The position numbers were made by a program, and so were the translations under genes. Of a stretch of DNA of 64,000 nucleotides, positions 18,167-27,795 are shown piece after piece; the stretch's first letter is position 1; each line of letters begins with the position of its first letter. Location: positions 1,488,001-1,552,000 of the forward strand of contig CBDAUN010000003.1 in NCBI GenBank assembly GCA_965200645.1. Direction: 5' to 3'. The notes under the pieces are model-generated. The model saw only the letters and a list, made by a program, of their open reading frames with translations. It made no database searches and was not told the origin of the DNA. This DNA is from CBDAUN01 sp965200645. GTDB taxonomy: Bacteria; Pseudomonadota; Gammaproteobacteria; Arenicellales; JAJDZL01.

Positions 18167-19429
18167 TTAAAACGACAAGTTTTCCATTGTACGCTGCAAG
18201 GCACCGCGATTTGCTCCCAGCAGCCTCTGACCATTTTCTACCGTTGTCCATCTGAGAGCTGCGTCATCCAGATAGGACTTAATTGCCCTAAAGATTCCTT
18301 CAGCATCAGAAACCTGTTTACCGGCACCAATCTGATTGACTAACTCTGCAACCTCTGAAAAGTTTGACATGTGAGGTCCAAAAATAACTGGCCTGCGTGC
18401 GATTATTGGTTCTAGAACATTGTGTCCGCCAACATCGACAAAGCTTCCGCCAACAATGGCAATGTCTGCAGCACTAAAAAACTCCATTAGTTCTCCCATG
18501 GAGTCCACCAGCACTATATCTATTGCGTTGTCTTGCAAGGAATTATTCCACTGAGTACGTCGTAATATTTGGTAGTCTGATTTGTTGAGTTGTGCATAAA
18601 CAGAGTCAAATCGCTCCGGATGGCGCGGCACCACAATACAAACCAGATCTGCATACTCGCTCCGCAGCCGTTCGAACACTTCCAAAACTATCCTTTCTTC
18701 GCCTTCGTGCGAGCTGCCCAGAATCATTGTGGGTCTACTCCCCCAACGTTCGCGCAAAGTTGCACCTCGTTGTTCAAGGTCTTTCACTACTGCGGTTTCG
18801 AACTTTAAGTTTCCAGTGACGTGAACTCGAGAACTATCCACCCCCAAAGCCTCAATACGGTCACGGTCGGACTTGGTTTGGACATTGAATGACTTGACGT
18901 CGCTTGTCACAAATTTGAACAGTGATTTAGATCGTTGAGCCAAACGATAGGTTCGGTCAGATAGTCGCATGTTTGCAAAACTGACGGGAATGCCCATTTT
19001 TGCACTGACTCTAATTAAATTTGGCCATAGTTCAGTTTCCAGGATGATCAAGGCTCTGGGATTTACTCTGGACAGGAAATTCGTAACAAACACACCTGCA
19101 TCGATAGGTGCATAACAGCAAGCAACAGAATCCTTAAATTTCTTTTGAATCTGGACGAAGCCGGTGGGCGTGACGCAACTGATAACAACTTGGTGATCGT
19201 TCTTCAGTAGCTCATCAACCAGTACGGCAGCTGCGTTGACTTCGCCTACCGACACCGCATGAACCCAAATTGGATTTTGAGAACTGATCTTCGGAGCGAA
19301 GCCAAATCTTTGCGAGAATCGATTGAAATAAACGGAACGCCGAAATCCCTTGAACAAGTACCTAGCGAGGATGACCGGTAAAAGCAAATACATGGCCGCA
19401 TTGTAGAGTCGGAATGCAGCGTGGCCCAT
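18167..19429 (-). CDS. waaA: 3-deoxy-D-manno-octulosonic acid (Kdo) transferase
   Basis: Inner-membrane-anchored glycosyltransferase adding Kdo to lipid IVA, 420 residues. The N-terminal membrane anchor (MYLLLPVILARYLF) is followed by the GT30 motifs IWVHAVSVGEV, ILETELWPNL, the LGSSHEGEE segment and, in the C-terminal domain, VDSMGELMEFF and GGSFVDVGGHNVLEP. Its presence means the organism makes lipopolysaccharide. Convergent with tolC, nine bases apart; followed upstream by hemF. Confidence 0.95.
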   Translation of the reverse strand: MGHAAFRLYNAAMYLLLPVILARYLFKGFRRSVYFNRFSQRFGFAPKISSQNPIWVHAVSVGEVNAAAVLVDELLKNDHQVVISCVTPTGFVQIQKKFKDSVACCYAPIDAGVFVTNFLSRVNPRALIILETELWPNLIRVSAKMGIPVSFANMRLSDRTYRLAQRSKSLFKFVTSDVKSFNVQTKSDRDRIEALGVDSSRVHVTGNLKFETAVVKDLEQRGATLRERWGSRPTMILGSSHEGEERIVLEVFERLRSEYADLVCIVVPRHPERFDSVYAQLNKSDYQILRRTQWNNSLQDNAIDIVLVDSMGELMEFFSAADIAIVGGSFVDVGGHNVLEPIIARRPVIFGPHMSNFSEVAELVNQIGAGKQVSDAEGIFRAIKSYLDDAALRWTTVENGQRLLGANRGALQRTMENLSF

Positions 19430-19437
19430 AATTAAAC

Positions 19438-20349
19438 TTAACTTGCGTTTAGCCAGTCTCTCGGCTGCAAAAATACTTCGTACAATTGGTGCTCTGGCGT
19501 GTCCTTCTGTGGGGTCCAGTTATAGTTCCAAACCACCTTGGGCGGGAGCGACATCAGTATGGATTCGGTTCTGCCGCCGGACTGCAATCCGAACAAAGTC
19601 CCGCGGTCGTAGACTAAATTAAATTCCACATAACGTCCACGGCGGTAGAGTTGAAACTCCCGCTCTCGCTGAGTGTAAGGGGTAGCGACTCGGCGCTCTA
19701 CAATTGGAACATAACCCTTTAGAAACTGGCGCCCAACACTTTGTACAAATTGGAAACTTTGGATAAACCCACCTGTGGTGTAGTTATCAAAAAACAATCC
19801 GCCAATCCCTCGCGGTTCCTGACGGTGTTTTAAGTAGAAGTAGTTGTCACACGCTTGTTTGAGTGTTTCGTAAAGTCTTTCACCGAAACCATCACAAGCG
19901 TCGTGGGCAATTTGATGCCAGTGCACGGCATCTTCCTCAAAACCATAGTATGGCGTCAGGTCAAATCCGCCACCAAACCACCAGTGTTGGTTACCGACCT
20001 GGATGTAGCGAACATTCATGTGAACGGTCGGAACGTAGGGATTTTCAGGATGGCACACTACTGAGACGCCAGTCGCAGTAAACGGCGAATCACTTAATTC
20101 ACTTCTGTGCTGGGTGGCTGCAACCGGGAGACGATCACCGGTGATTGAGGAAAAATTAACGCCAGCTTTCTCAAATACCTTGCCGTTTTCCAGTATTCGG
20201 CTGACTCCCCCTCCGCCTTCTTTATGTACCCATGTATCTTGTACGAACTTCCTATCACCATCTAGAAGTTCGAGGCTCTCGCAAATAGCTGACTGAAGTG
20301 CCTGAAAGTACGTCTCAGCTTGATGCAAACACGAGCTGTTTTGGTTCAC
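19438..20349 (-). CDS. hemF: Oxygen-dependent coproporphyrinogen III oxidase
   Basis: Aerobic heme-biosynthesis enzyme, 303 residues, the standard size. Conserved stretches include GGGGVSRILENG near the start, PYVPTVHMNVRY, WWFGGGFDLTPYY (active region), RGIGGLFFDN, and GRYVEFNLVYDRGTLFGLQSGGR. It points to an oxygen-using organism. Its ATG is about 20 bp after tsaC, so tsaC, hemF and waaA probably share a transcript. Confidence 0.97.
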   Translation of the reverse strand: MNQNSSCLHQAETYFQALQSAICESLELLDGDRKFVQDTWVHKEGGGGVSRILENGKVFEKAGVNFSSITGDRLPVAATQHRSELSDSPFTATGVSVVCHPENPYVPTVHMNVRYIQVGNQHWWFGGGFDLTPYYGFEEDAVHWHQIAHDACDGFGERLYETLKQACDNYFYLKHRQEPRGIGGLFFDNYTTGGFIQSFQFVQSVGRQFLKGYVPIVERRVATPYTQREREFQLYRRGRYVEFNLVYDRGTLFGLQSGGRTESILMSLPPKVVWNYNWTPQKDTPEHQLYEVFLQPRDWLNAS

Positions 20350-20370
20350 TGCGCAATACCTACCTATTGC

Positions 20371-20928
20371 CTAGCCGGCACGAATCACTCGCCCGGTTTT
20401 GGCATCCCGAATCTCTGTGGGCCTGCGCTGTTTTCCAATGGCGCCACGAACCACAAAATCTAGTTCGTTACCAAACGACTGTACGACTCTAGTACTGCTT
20501 CGCAACGGCAGCGCGCCATGACGATTGGCGCTGGTGGATACCAATGGATAACCAAGGACGCGACACAACTGAGCAGCAATGGGGTGTGCGGTAACCCGGA
20601 CAGCGACCGACAGATTCGCATTTACAGCAAAGTTCTTCACTCTTGGTTTGGCCGGAAAGATCCAAGTAAAGGGTCCTGGCCAGGTGGCAAGCGGCTCTCG
20701 AAGGGTGGTTTGATCCGCAACATCCAAAAATGGAAGCAACTGTTCAATTCGATCAGAGATTAGGATAAACCCCATTCCTGCTGGACGACCCTTGATGTGT
20801 AAGATTCGCTGCACCGCAGTACGATCGGATGGATTGCAACCAATGCCAAAGCAAGCTTCCGTTGGATAAGCTATAACACCGCCTTGATTGACAACTCTAA
20901 CAGCCTGCCCGGTGTCGATTAAACTCAA
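20371..20928 (-). CDS. tsaC: L-threonylcarbamoyladenylate synthase (TsaC/YrdC)
   Basis: Makes threonylcarbamoyl-AMP from Thr, bicarbonate and ATP for the t6A37 tRNA modification. 185 residues, the short TsaC form without a Sua5 C-terminal domain. Motifs: IAYPTEACFGIGC, IKGRP, TWPGPFTW, VAVRVTAHP and STSAN. The start is a TTG (20928) eight bases after the purE stop; no ATG fits the conserved N-terminus. Tight spacing argues for one transcript from purE. Confidence 0.93.
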   Translation of the reverse strand: MSLIDTGQAVRVVNQGGVIAYPTEACFGIGCNPSDRTAVQRILHIKGRPAGMGFILISDRIEQLLPFLDVADQTTLREPLATWPGPFTWIFPAKPRVKNFAVNANLSVAVRVTAHPIAAQLCRVLGYPLVSTSANRHGALPLRSSTRVVQSFGNELDFVVRGAIGKQRRPTEIRDAKTGRVIRAG

Positions 20929-20936
20929 AACTGAAA

Positions 20937-21458
20937 TTAACTAGAAGTCCTTTCCACCAGTTGACGATTCTTTTCGAGTACAGCAGCAGTATTGTTCTCT
21001 CGGTCTGTTTGAATGGTCTTCGCAACAGTCTCATCACCTAAAGCAACAATTCTTGCGGCCAAATAGGCAGCATTTTTTGCACCTGCTTTTCCCACTGCGA
21101 CACATGCCACCGGCACTCCACCGGGCATTTGCACGGTAGCCAGCAGCGCATCCATCCCTCCCAATCCGCCGGCATCGAGTGGAACTCCAATAACTGGTCT
21201 TAATGTATGCGCAGCAACTGCACCCGCGAGGTGTGCTGCTAAACCCGCAGCGGCGATAAACACCGCACAGCCTCGCTGTTCTGCATCCAAGATATAGTCG
21301 CGAGTTTGTACTGGAGTTCTATGAGCCGAGAGGATCCGTGCTTCCCACTGTATGCCCAAATGATCCAGTGCATCAAGTGTGGACTGCATTACACCAAGAT
21401 CCGAGTCGGAGCCCATCATTACTGATACGAAAGCATTACCTGCATTAGTGTTTGACAT
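20937..21458 (-). CDS. purE: N5-carboxyaminoimidazole ribonucleotide mutase
   Basis: Class I PurE, 173 residues, converts N5-CAIR to CAIR in purine synthesis. GSDSDLGVM, SAHRTPVQT, FIAAAGLAAHLAG and GVPLDAGGLGGMDALLATVQMPGGVPVACVAVG-type elements are in order. A purK, normally its partner, is not adjacent. AGGA lies before the ATG. First gene of the purE-tsaC-hemF-waaA run. Confidence 0.95.
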   Translation of the reverse strand: MSNTNAGNAFVSVMMGSDSDLGVMQSTLDALDHLGIQWEARILSAHRTPVQTRDYILDAEQRGCAVFIAAAGLAAHLAGAVAAHTLRPVIGVPLDAGGLGGMDALLATVQMPGGVPVACVAVGKAGAKNAAYLAARIVALGDETVAKTIQTDRENNTAAVLEKNRQLVERTSS

Positions 21459-21689
21459 AAATTATTCCTGAGTTAAGAGTGCGCCGCTAGATAGCGAATT
21501 TTGAAAATTATACGCCCTTGTAGCGATTATCGGCTTGCGTCATGTCTGAAATAAGTAGACTGTTGCTGTAGGCGTTTTTGTAGGGATGTTCTACACTGAA
21601 ACTACCGTAATACGTGAAAAACGACTAATTTCTAAAGTGCAATATGCCGAAAGACATTGATGTCCATTCGACTCTATGGCCGAGTGGCT

Positions 21690-22970
21690 TTAAACTGCTC
21701 GGTGCCCAATATCCGTTCGGTAATGCATGTCTTCGAACGAAATCTTTTGTAATGACCGATAAGCTATTGCCTGTGCGTCCGCAATCCCATCCCCAAGTGC
21801 TGTAACACATAGAACCCTGCCGCCATTAACCACCAACTGGCCTTTGGGATCAATCATCGTACCTGCATGGAAAATCTTTACATTTGAATCGGTTATCGAA
21901 TCGACACCTTGGATTACTGTACCTTTTTTAAATTCTCCCGGATAACCGCCAGCTGTTGCAACTACACCGAGGCTCGCTCGCGGGTCCCACTGCGTCTCTG
22001 TGCTGCTGAAGCCTTCACCCGCACCTTCCAGGCACATTTCAACGAGAGACGTCTTAAGGCGCATCAGGAGGGGTTGGGTCTCAGGATCGCCCAAGCGACA
22101 ATTAAACTCTAACACTCGTATCTGACCATCGGTTCCAATCATCAAGCCAGCATATAGAAAACCCTTGTATTCAATTCCCTCTTCTCGCAGCCCATCAATG
22201 GTTGGTTGAATAATCGTATCAACAACTTGCATTTGCATTGCATCATTCAGAACAGAAGCGGGTGAATACGCTCCCATGCCGCCGGTGTTGGGACCCTCAT
22301 CTCCATCATAAGCAGCCTTATGATCCTGTGCAGCAGCCATTGCAATAATCCTTTTGCCATCAACCATGCAAATAAAACTAGCCTCTTCACCCTCTAAAAA
22401 CTCTTCAACCAATATTCGGTTACCCGCTGCACCAAATGTTTTCTTCACCAATATTTGGTGTGCTGCAAATTTAGCTTCCTTTGTGTTGCGAGCTATAACT
22501 ACGCCCTTTCCAGCAGCCAACCCATCGGCTTTGATCACTAAAGGCGGTTTCTTGGAATCGATAAAATCGTATGCTTCATGCACGTTGGAAAAGGCCCGAA
22601 AACGAGCTAGCGGGATACCGTGACGTTCCATGAATGACTTTGCAAACAGTTTGGATCCCTCAAGTCGTGCTGCCTTTTGAGTTGGTCCAAAGCAAAGTAA
22701 CCCCGCCTCCTTAAACCGATCAGTGATGCCGTTAACAAGCGGAATTTCTGGACCGACAATGGTCAGATCCAATTTTTTGCTCGATGCAAATGCAACGAGT
22801 TGGTCGATATCGTTTGAGTTAATATTAACGTTGGTGGTATTGAGTTCGGATGCTGTTCCGATATTTCCGGGGGCGACGTAGATATTGTCCACTAGTGGTG
22901 ACAACGAGACTTTCCATGCTATAGCATGCTCGCGACCACCACTGCCAACAATTAGAACGTTTAATCCTAT
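21690..22970 (-). CDS. purD: Phosphoribosylamine-glycine ligase (GARS), unusual start
   Basis: ATP-grasp ligase making GAR in purine synthesis. All core elements are seen: APGNIGT, VGPEIPLVNG, KADGLAAGKGVV, EEASF, GPNTGGMGAYSP, EFNCRLGDPETQ and a C-terminal YRTDIGHRAV. The conserved nucleotide-fold opening VLIVGSGGREHA is encoded in frame upstream of the first TTG (22904), but between the in-frame TGA upstream and that motif there is no ATG, GTG or TTG. The ATA at 22970-22968, with AGGG eight bases upstream, is best placed and gives 426 residues, the family length. An assembly error remains possible. It starts 16 bp after purH ends. Confidence 0.9.
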   Translation of the reverse strand: MGLNVLIVGSGGREHAIAWKVSLSPLVDNIYVAPGNIGTASELNTTNVNINSNDIDQLVAFASSKKLDLTIVGPEIPLVNGITDRFKEAGLLCFGPTQKAARLEGSKLFAKSFMERHGIPLARFRAFSNVHEAYDFIDSKKPPLVIKADGLAAGKGVVIARNTKEAKFAAHQILVKKTFGAAGNRILVEEFLEGEEASFICMVDGKRIIAMAAAQDHKAAYDGDEGPNTGGMGAYSPASVLNDAMQMQVVDTIIQPTIDGLREEGIEYKGFLYAGLMIGTDGQIRVLEFNCRLGDPETQPLLMRLKTSLVEMCLEGAGEGFSSTETQWDPRASLGVVATAGGYPGEFKKGTVIQGVDSITDSNVKIFHAGTMIDPKGQLVVNGGRVLCVTALGDGIADAQAIAYRSLQKISFEDMHYRTDIGHRAV

Positions 22971-22986
22971 GGCTCTAACCCTACAA

Positions 22987-24564
22987 CTAGTGTCTAAAAT
23001 GTCGCATACCGGTAAAGGTCATGGCTATATTGTATCCATTGGCGTAATCAATAACTTTCGCGTCACTCACCGAACCTCCAGGCTGAACAACCGCACTTAC
23101 ACCAAATTCCTGGGCCACTTCGAGAGTGTCCGGAAAGGGCATAAATGCATCGGAAGCCATCACCTGTTCCGGTGAGTCCAGTCCCGAATTACGTGCCTTG
23201 TGAACTCCAATGGTTGCCGAATCTACGCGACTACTTTGTCCGCTGCCGATACCTGTTGTCATCTTATTCAATGCGAAAACAATTGCATTAGATTTTACGT
23301 GCTTAACCACTTTCCAAGCAAATTCCAAATCCTCCAACTCGCGATCGTTAGGGCGTCGGTCAGTTACCACATCCCAAGTTGATTTTGGCTTGATTGCGGT
23401 ATCTCTATCCTGAATCAACAACCCTCCTGAAATAGACTTCACAGCCGATTCTTTGGTTTTGGGTGGATCTAACTGGAACTCCAAAACTCGAACGTTGGTT
23501 TTTTGTGAAAATACTTCTGCTGCCTCTTGTGAAACCTTTGTTGCTGCAACTACCTCCACAAATTGTTGATCAATGATTGCCGCAGCGGTGTCACTGTCAA
23601 TCTCTCGATTGAATGCAATAATCCCTCCAAAAGCAGAAGTTGGGTCGGTTTTAAATGCCCGCTCGTAGGCTTGCTTCACTGAAACCGCAGATGCCACGCC
23701 GCAGGGTGTACCATGCTTGACGATCACACAGGTCGGCTCGTCAAATTCCCGAACGCATTCGATGGCACCATCCGCATCAGCCAAGTTGTTGTATGACAAT
23801 TCCTTACCCTGAAGCATTTTTGAGTCCAAGAAGTTTCTTTGAGGTTCTCCCTGAAAACCAAAGAACGCTGCGGACTGATGAGGGTTTTCGCCGTAACGCA
23901 TAGTTGATTTTTTTACTAAAGATAAATTCAAATAATGCGGAAACTTGTCATTCTCTTCCTGCATTCCCGCCAGATACTGCGAAATAGAACTGTCGTAGTT
24001 TGCAACTTTTGAAAATGCCTTGGCCGCCAGTCGAAATCTAGTCCGTTTACTGATACCTCCGCTCAGACCAATCTCTTCTGCAATCCGGTCATAGTCAGCG
24101 GGGTCCACCACTACACATGTTGATTCAAAGTTCTTTGCCGCTGCTCGAATCATGCAGGGACCACCAATGTCGATGTTCTCAATTGCACCTGCCAAGTCAT
24201 CGGAGTTATTGGCGATGAATGACTGAAAGGGATACAGATTGACGACAACCAGGTCGATAGGGTTTATTTCGTGTGCATCCATTTCTTGCGAATCTTGATC
24301 AGTGCGTCCCAATATTCCTCCGTGGACTTTAGGATGCAACGTCTTTACTCGACCTCCCATAATTTCTGGAAAACCAGTGTAGTGCGAGACATCAATGATG
24401 TCGAAATCACGTTCGCGCAAATGCTTTGCTGTACCACCGGTCGATAGTATCTCGACATTTTGATTTGCTAGAACCTCTGCGAGTTGAACGATACCCGTTT
24501 TGTCGGAAACACTGACTAGCGCCCTGCGTACAATCAGCGAATTCTCGGTATTCATATCATTCAT
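22987..24564 (-). CDS. purH: Bifunctional AICAR transformylase/IMP cyclohydrolase
   Basis: Last two steps of IMP synthesis in one 525-residue protein. The N-terminal cyclohydrolase (MGS fold) starts RRALVSVSDKTG and contains STGGTAKHLRE and VVNLYPF. The C-terminal transformylase has the catalytic KHGTPCGVA (Lys-His) and SAFGGIIAFN. Starts at Met1 and Met4 are both possible. fis-purH-purD in this order is a known gammaproteobacterial cluster; the fis gene lies 27 bp upstream. Confidence 0.97.
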   Translation of the reverse strand: MNDMNTENSLIVRRALVSVSDKTGIVQLAEVLANQNVEILSTGGTAKHLRERDFDIIDVSHYTGFPEIMGGRVKTLHPKVHGGILGRTDQDSQEMDAHEINPIDLVVVNLYPFQSFIANNSDDLAGAIENIDIGGPCMIRAAAKNFESTCVVVDPADYDRIAEEIGLSGGISKRTRFRLAAKAFSKVANYDSSISQYLAGMQEENDKFPHYLNLSLVKKSTMRYGENPHQSAAFFGFQGEPQRNFLDSKMLQGKELSYNNLADADGAIECVREFDEPTCVIVKHGTPCGVASAVSVKQAYERAFKTDPTSAFGGIIAFNREIDSDTAAAIIDQQFVEVVAATKVSQEAAEVFSQKTNVRVLEFQLDPPKTKESAVKSISGGLLIQDRDTAIKPKSTWDVVTDRRPNDRELEDLEFAWKVVKHVKSNAIVFALNKMTTGIGSGQSSRVDSATIGVHKARNSGLDSPEQVMASDAFMPFPDTLEVAQEFGVSAVVQPGGSVSDAKVIDYANGYNIAMTFTGMRHFRH

Positions 24565-24591
24565 TACCTACATCCTTGCATGAACTAGCGC

Positions 24592-24831
24592 TTATGCAAT
24601 TTTGTATCGGATGAGTTTCTTTTTCAATGTGGTTCTGGTGATTCCAAGAATAGCGGCGGCTTGGGTCAGATTTCCATCTGTGTGCTTTAAGACAAATTGA
24701 AATAAATTTCTTTCCACTTCTTCTATTACCTCGGCATGAAGATTGGACACCTGTTCGTTTTCCATGTCCTTGAAGTACTGTTTCAAAGAGCGGACGAGAT
24801 AATGACCTAAAGACTTCTTGAGTTTTCCCAC
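24592..24831 (-). CDS. fis: Fis-family nucleoid/transcription regulator
   Basis: DNA-bending protein of 79 residues. The C-terminal helix-turn-helix NLTQAAAILGITRTTLKKKLIRY is the Fis signature; the N-terminal part is a helical dimerisation region. Fis activates rRNA promoters and organises the nucleoid. It heads the fis-purH-purD cluster. The dusB gene that often precedes fis in other species is absent here; an unoccupied 372-bp region lies upstream. Confidence 0.92.
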   Translation of the reverse strand: MGKLKKSLGHYLVRSLKQYFKDMENEQVSNLHAEVIEEVERNLFQFVLKHTDGNLTQAAAILGITRTTLKKKLIRYKIA

Positions 24832-25203
24832 AAAAATTCCCGTGTCAACTAAGACGGCGTATTATTTTCTTATGAAATCGCGAATTCGTTCTACACATCA
24901 AATAATTTTGCATTCAACTAGGAACTAATTATCAACTCGCAAAAAAATAGCACAAGACTGTTTGTGCCCCAATAATTTGCGGATGATTGACTATAACAGT
25001 GTCAGAGATTTTATTTTAATCATCATCACCCACCTTTTTGCAAGACTTTGCAAAAATTTAATGAAGAAAAAGGTCAGCCATTAGCGAGTGTTTGTAGGTA
25101 CACACAAACTACTAGTCGCTGTCCTGAAATTACAATTTCTCTTTAGCTGGCGCTACGGTAGACTTAGTTCGAGCCAGGTAGCGGAGCAGTCATTCACCTT
25201 TTA
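24832..25203. other. Intergenic region between fis and pcm
   Basis: AT-rich gap of 372 bp, upstream of fis on the minus strand and downstream of pcm. It should hold the fis promoter. Apart from the AT-rich hairpin at 25035-25056 I see no gene, tRNA or clear terminator. Confidence 0.4.
25035..25056. terminator. Perfect 9-bp AT-rich hairpin, possible bidirectional terminator
   Basis: TTTTTGCAA, a four-base loop GACT, then TTGCAAAAA form a perfect inverted repeat. It lies downstream of pcm (minus strand) and upstream of fis. The stem has only two G-C pairs but is bordered by T and A runs, so it may end pcm transcription weakly or act as a protein site. Confidence 0.35.
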
Positions 25204-25869
25204 TTAGTGGACTATAACCATGCGTGAAAACCTAACTGGCAGGATTTTCGTTATGTCAATGCCGGAATCATCCTTCTCCAGCAGCACCAAATCTTGAAAC
25301 TCATCGGGACCGACAGGTATGGTCATTCTTCCGCCAACACGCAACTGATCAATCAGTGGTTGAGGAATTTGATCTGCCGATGAAGCGACAATAATTTTGT
25401 CAAATGGCGCCAGGTCAGGCAAACCAGCCTGTCCGTTACCAATACGGACCTCAACATTGTCATATTCCAAGCTCTCGAGAATAGCGGTAGCTTCAACGGC
25501 AAGTTCCGAAATTATGTCAATAGTATAGACCTGCCTTGCCAGACGACTCAGTACCGCTGCCTGATAACCGAGTCCTGTACCCAATTCCAATACTCGGTCA
25601 TCAGGTTCAATTTCAAGTAAATCCACCATAAGCGCCACAATAAAGGGTTGCGATATTGTCTTTTCATGCCCTATTGGGAGTGGTTGGTCTGAATAGGCGT
25701 ATTCACGCACCACTTCTGGTACAAAATTGTGCCGAGGCACCTCCATCATGGCCGCATTTACGGTATCACTGATTACCGGTCTTCCCGTTTGCCGACCAGA
25801 GGTTAAGGCATGCTCGGCAATCGTGTGAATCATTGCTTCACGTTGGTCTCGATATGACACGTCGCTCAT
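25204..25869 (-). CDS. pcm: Protein-L-isoaspartate O-methyltransferase
   Basis: Repair enzyme that methylates isoaspartyl residues, 221 residues. The catalytic-serine stretch is intact as EKTISQPFIVA, followed by the SAM motif LELGTGLGYQAAVL and a C-terminal GGRMTIPVG. Unlike the tolC-linked paralogue at 16216 it should be fully active. The usual neighbours (surE, nlpD, rpoS) are missing; it lies downstream of pckA with a 58-bp gap. Confidence 0.95.
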   Translation of the reverse strand: MSDVSYRDQREAMIHTIAEHALTSGRQTGRPVISDTVNAAMMEVPRHNFVPEVVREYAYSDQPLPIGHEKTISQPFIVALMVDLLEIEPDDRVLELGTGLGYQAAVLSRLARQVYTIDIISELAVEATAILESLEYDNVEVRIGNGQAGLPDLAPFDKIIVASSADQIPQPLIDQLRVGGRMTIPVGPDEFQDLVLLEKDDSGIDITKILPVRFSRMVIVH

Positions 25870-25927
25870 CCGTATTCCTTTACTTTATTAATATGCTAAC
25901 GGTAGGATTACCGTGCCATCAATCAGA

Positions 25928-27592
25928 CTACATGCATTCGCTGATGCCGAACGCATGGTAGTGATTTTCCTTAAAGTTATTGCGAAACATGTTGCGTAAC
26001 CCATTCGCAACTTGATCATACTCTCCTGCTTTCTTCCAGCACTTTTTTGGGTCCATGATTGCTGAATCAACCCCATCACAGGATGTCGGGTAGCGCAAGT
26101 TCAAAATCGGATGAACCTGATACTCAATTCCGTTGCTCTCGTGAAAATCGCCTCTCATAGCTGCATTTAAGAGTTGCCGGGTGTCTTTGATAGAAATTCT
26201 TGGTGCCTTGCCTGCAGCACCTCCAATCCATCCGGTGTTAAGCAATACACAGCGCACTTTGTGCTTTTCGATTTTCTGTTTGAGCAACTCCGCATAAACT
26301 TGCGGCTTGTGGGACATGAACGGGGCACCATAGCAGGCACTGAAAGTCGCTTCCGGATCCTTCACACCGATTTCCGTACCCGCTACACGAGCAGTAAATC
26401 CCTGTATGAAGTGATACACCGCGTCTTGTGGTTCAAGTACAGATATGGGAGGCAGTACACCAAATGCGTCGGCAGTCAAAAATACGATGGTGTTTGGGTG
26501 CGTACCGCAAACCCCTTCGGCGACATTTGGATTGCAGTCAAGTGGAAACGAAAATCGAGTATTTTCGGTTCTGGAAGAGTCAAACAGATCCAAATCCTGA
26601 GGGTGTGTCGTTGCATATGGCTGTCCGGGGAGCTGCGGGACGTTTTCAATGATTGTGTCTTTCATCGACAACGCTTTAGCGATAACCGGCTCTGCTTCCT
26701 TGTCTAAGTTGATCAGTTTCGCATAACAGCCATTTTCCAGATTGGAAATTCCGTCATCGGTCCAGCCAGTTTCATCGTCGCCAATCAGCTTTCTTGAAGC
26801 GTCGGCTGACAAGGTGGTCTTACCCGTACCGGACAGGCCGAACATGATCGCAGAATCATTGGAATCTCCTACATTTGCCGCACAGTGCATCGACAGATAA
26901 CCTTTATTAGGCAATAAGAAATTCATTACCGTAAAAATGGTCTTCTTAACCAAGCCGCAATAGTCTGCTCTACCGGCAACCAGGCAAATGCGATTACGAA
27001 AATCAATAATTGCAGCCCGATTTGAACGAGTACCGTCACGTTCCGGCACACAATCAAACGTCTGCACATTAAGCATAGTCCAGCGCTTGCTCGCATCTGA
27101 CTCATCGGTGACATCCGTTCGAAACATGTTACGAGCGAACATGGCATGGATGGCGAATTGTCCAACGAAACGATATGGAATCGAGTAAGAATCTTCATGT
27201 CCAACTACTACATCTTGGACGTACAGGCGACTGCGCTGTTCGTTCAGATGTGCAATGACTCTTTTGAGTAAAGATTCATAGTGGTCGGGATCGAATTTTT
27301 TGAGGCTGTTCTTCCACCATATCTTTGCTTCGAACTCAGGCCATGCCACGGCGAATGTGTCATCTACCGGTCGACCAGTACACTCGGGATCGGTCAAAAA
27401 GACAATTGGGCCATCTTCCTTAAGCGATGTGCTAAACGCTTTATTTTCGGTATATTCACCGCCAAGATCGACTCTGCCACAATCGTTGTTTAACGATTCG
27501 TGAAAGAGCCTGCGGCTGGATGGGTTATGGAGGATATTGGTGGTTTCTATACCAAGTTCGGTTCGAAGTGAATCGAGAATATCTATCGTCAT
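25928..27592 (-). CDS. pckA: Phosphoenolpyruvate carboxykinase (ATP)
   Basis: Gluconeogenic decarboxylation of oxaloacetate to PEP with ATP, 554 residues (slightly longer than E. coli's 540). The kinase-1 loop FGLSGTGKTTLS, the metal site SADASRKLIGDDETGW, and the substrate region LPNKGYLSMHC are present, identifying the ATP-dependent class. Supports growth on organic or amino acids, in keeping with the catabolic genes to the right. Confidence 0.96.
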   Translation of the reverse strand: MTIDILDSLRTELGIETTNILHNPSSRRLFHESLNNDCGRVDLGGEYTENKAFSTSLKEDGPIVFLTDPECTGRPVDDTFAVAWPEFEAKIWWKNSLKKFDPDHYESLLKRVIAHLNEQRSRLYVQDVVVGHEDSYSIPYRFVGQFAIHAMFARNMFRTDVTDESDASKRWTMLNVQTFDCVPERDGTRSNRAAIIDFRNRICLVAGRADYCGLVKKTIFTVMNFLLPNKGYLSMHCAANVGDSNDSAIMFGLSGTGKTTLSADASRKLIGDDETGWTDDGISNLENGCYAKLINLDKEAEPVIAKALSMKDTIIENVPQLPGQPYATTHPQDLDLFDSSRTENTRFSFPLDCNPNVAEGVCGTHPNTIVFLTADAFGVLPPISVLEPQDAVYHFIQGFTARVAGTEIGVKDPEATFSACYGAPFMSHKPQVYAELLKQKIEKHKVRCVLLNTGWIGGAAGKAPRISIKDTRQLLNAAMRGDFHESNGIEYQVHPILNLRYPTSCDGVDSAIMDPKKCWKKAGEYDQVANGLRNMFRNNFKENHYHAFGISECM

Positions 27593-27795
27593 AACAAAAG
27601 ATTCGACTACTATATCGATTGATGTTTAGGTAAGTGTTCATTTTAACTGAAAGAAAAAAATCATTTGACAACTTCCCCCTGAGAAGTGAGTCAACATGAT
27701 CACACCGCGAGAACACTGGAACCAGAAGTCTTTCTTATCATTCAATACTTTAATCCAAAAAACCACCTCCTTAACAAAAAGTAAAATTTTTTGAA

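Noticed and set aside
21660..21700. TGGCCGAGTGG resembling a tRNA-Leu/Ser D-arm
   Set aside because: No acceptor or anticodon stem around it; it lies at the very end of purD.
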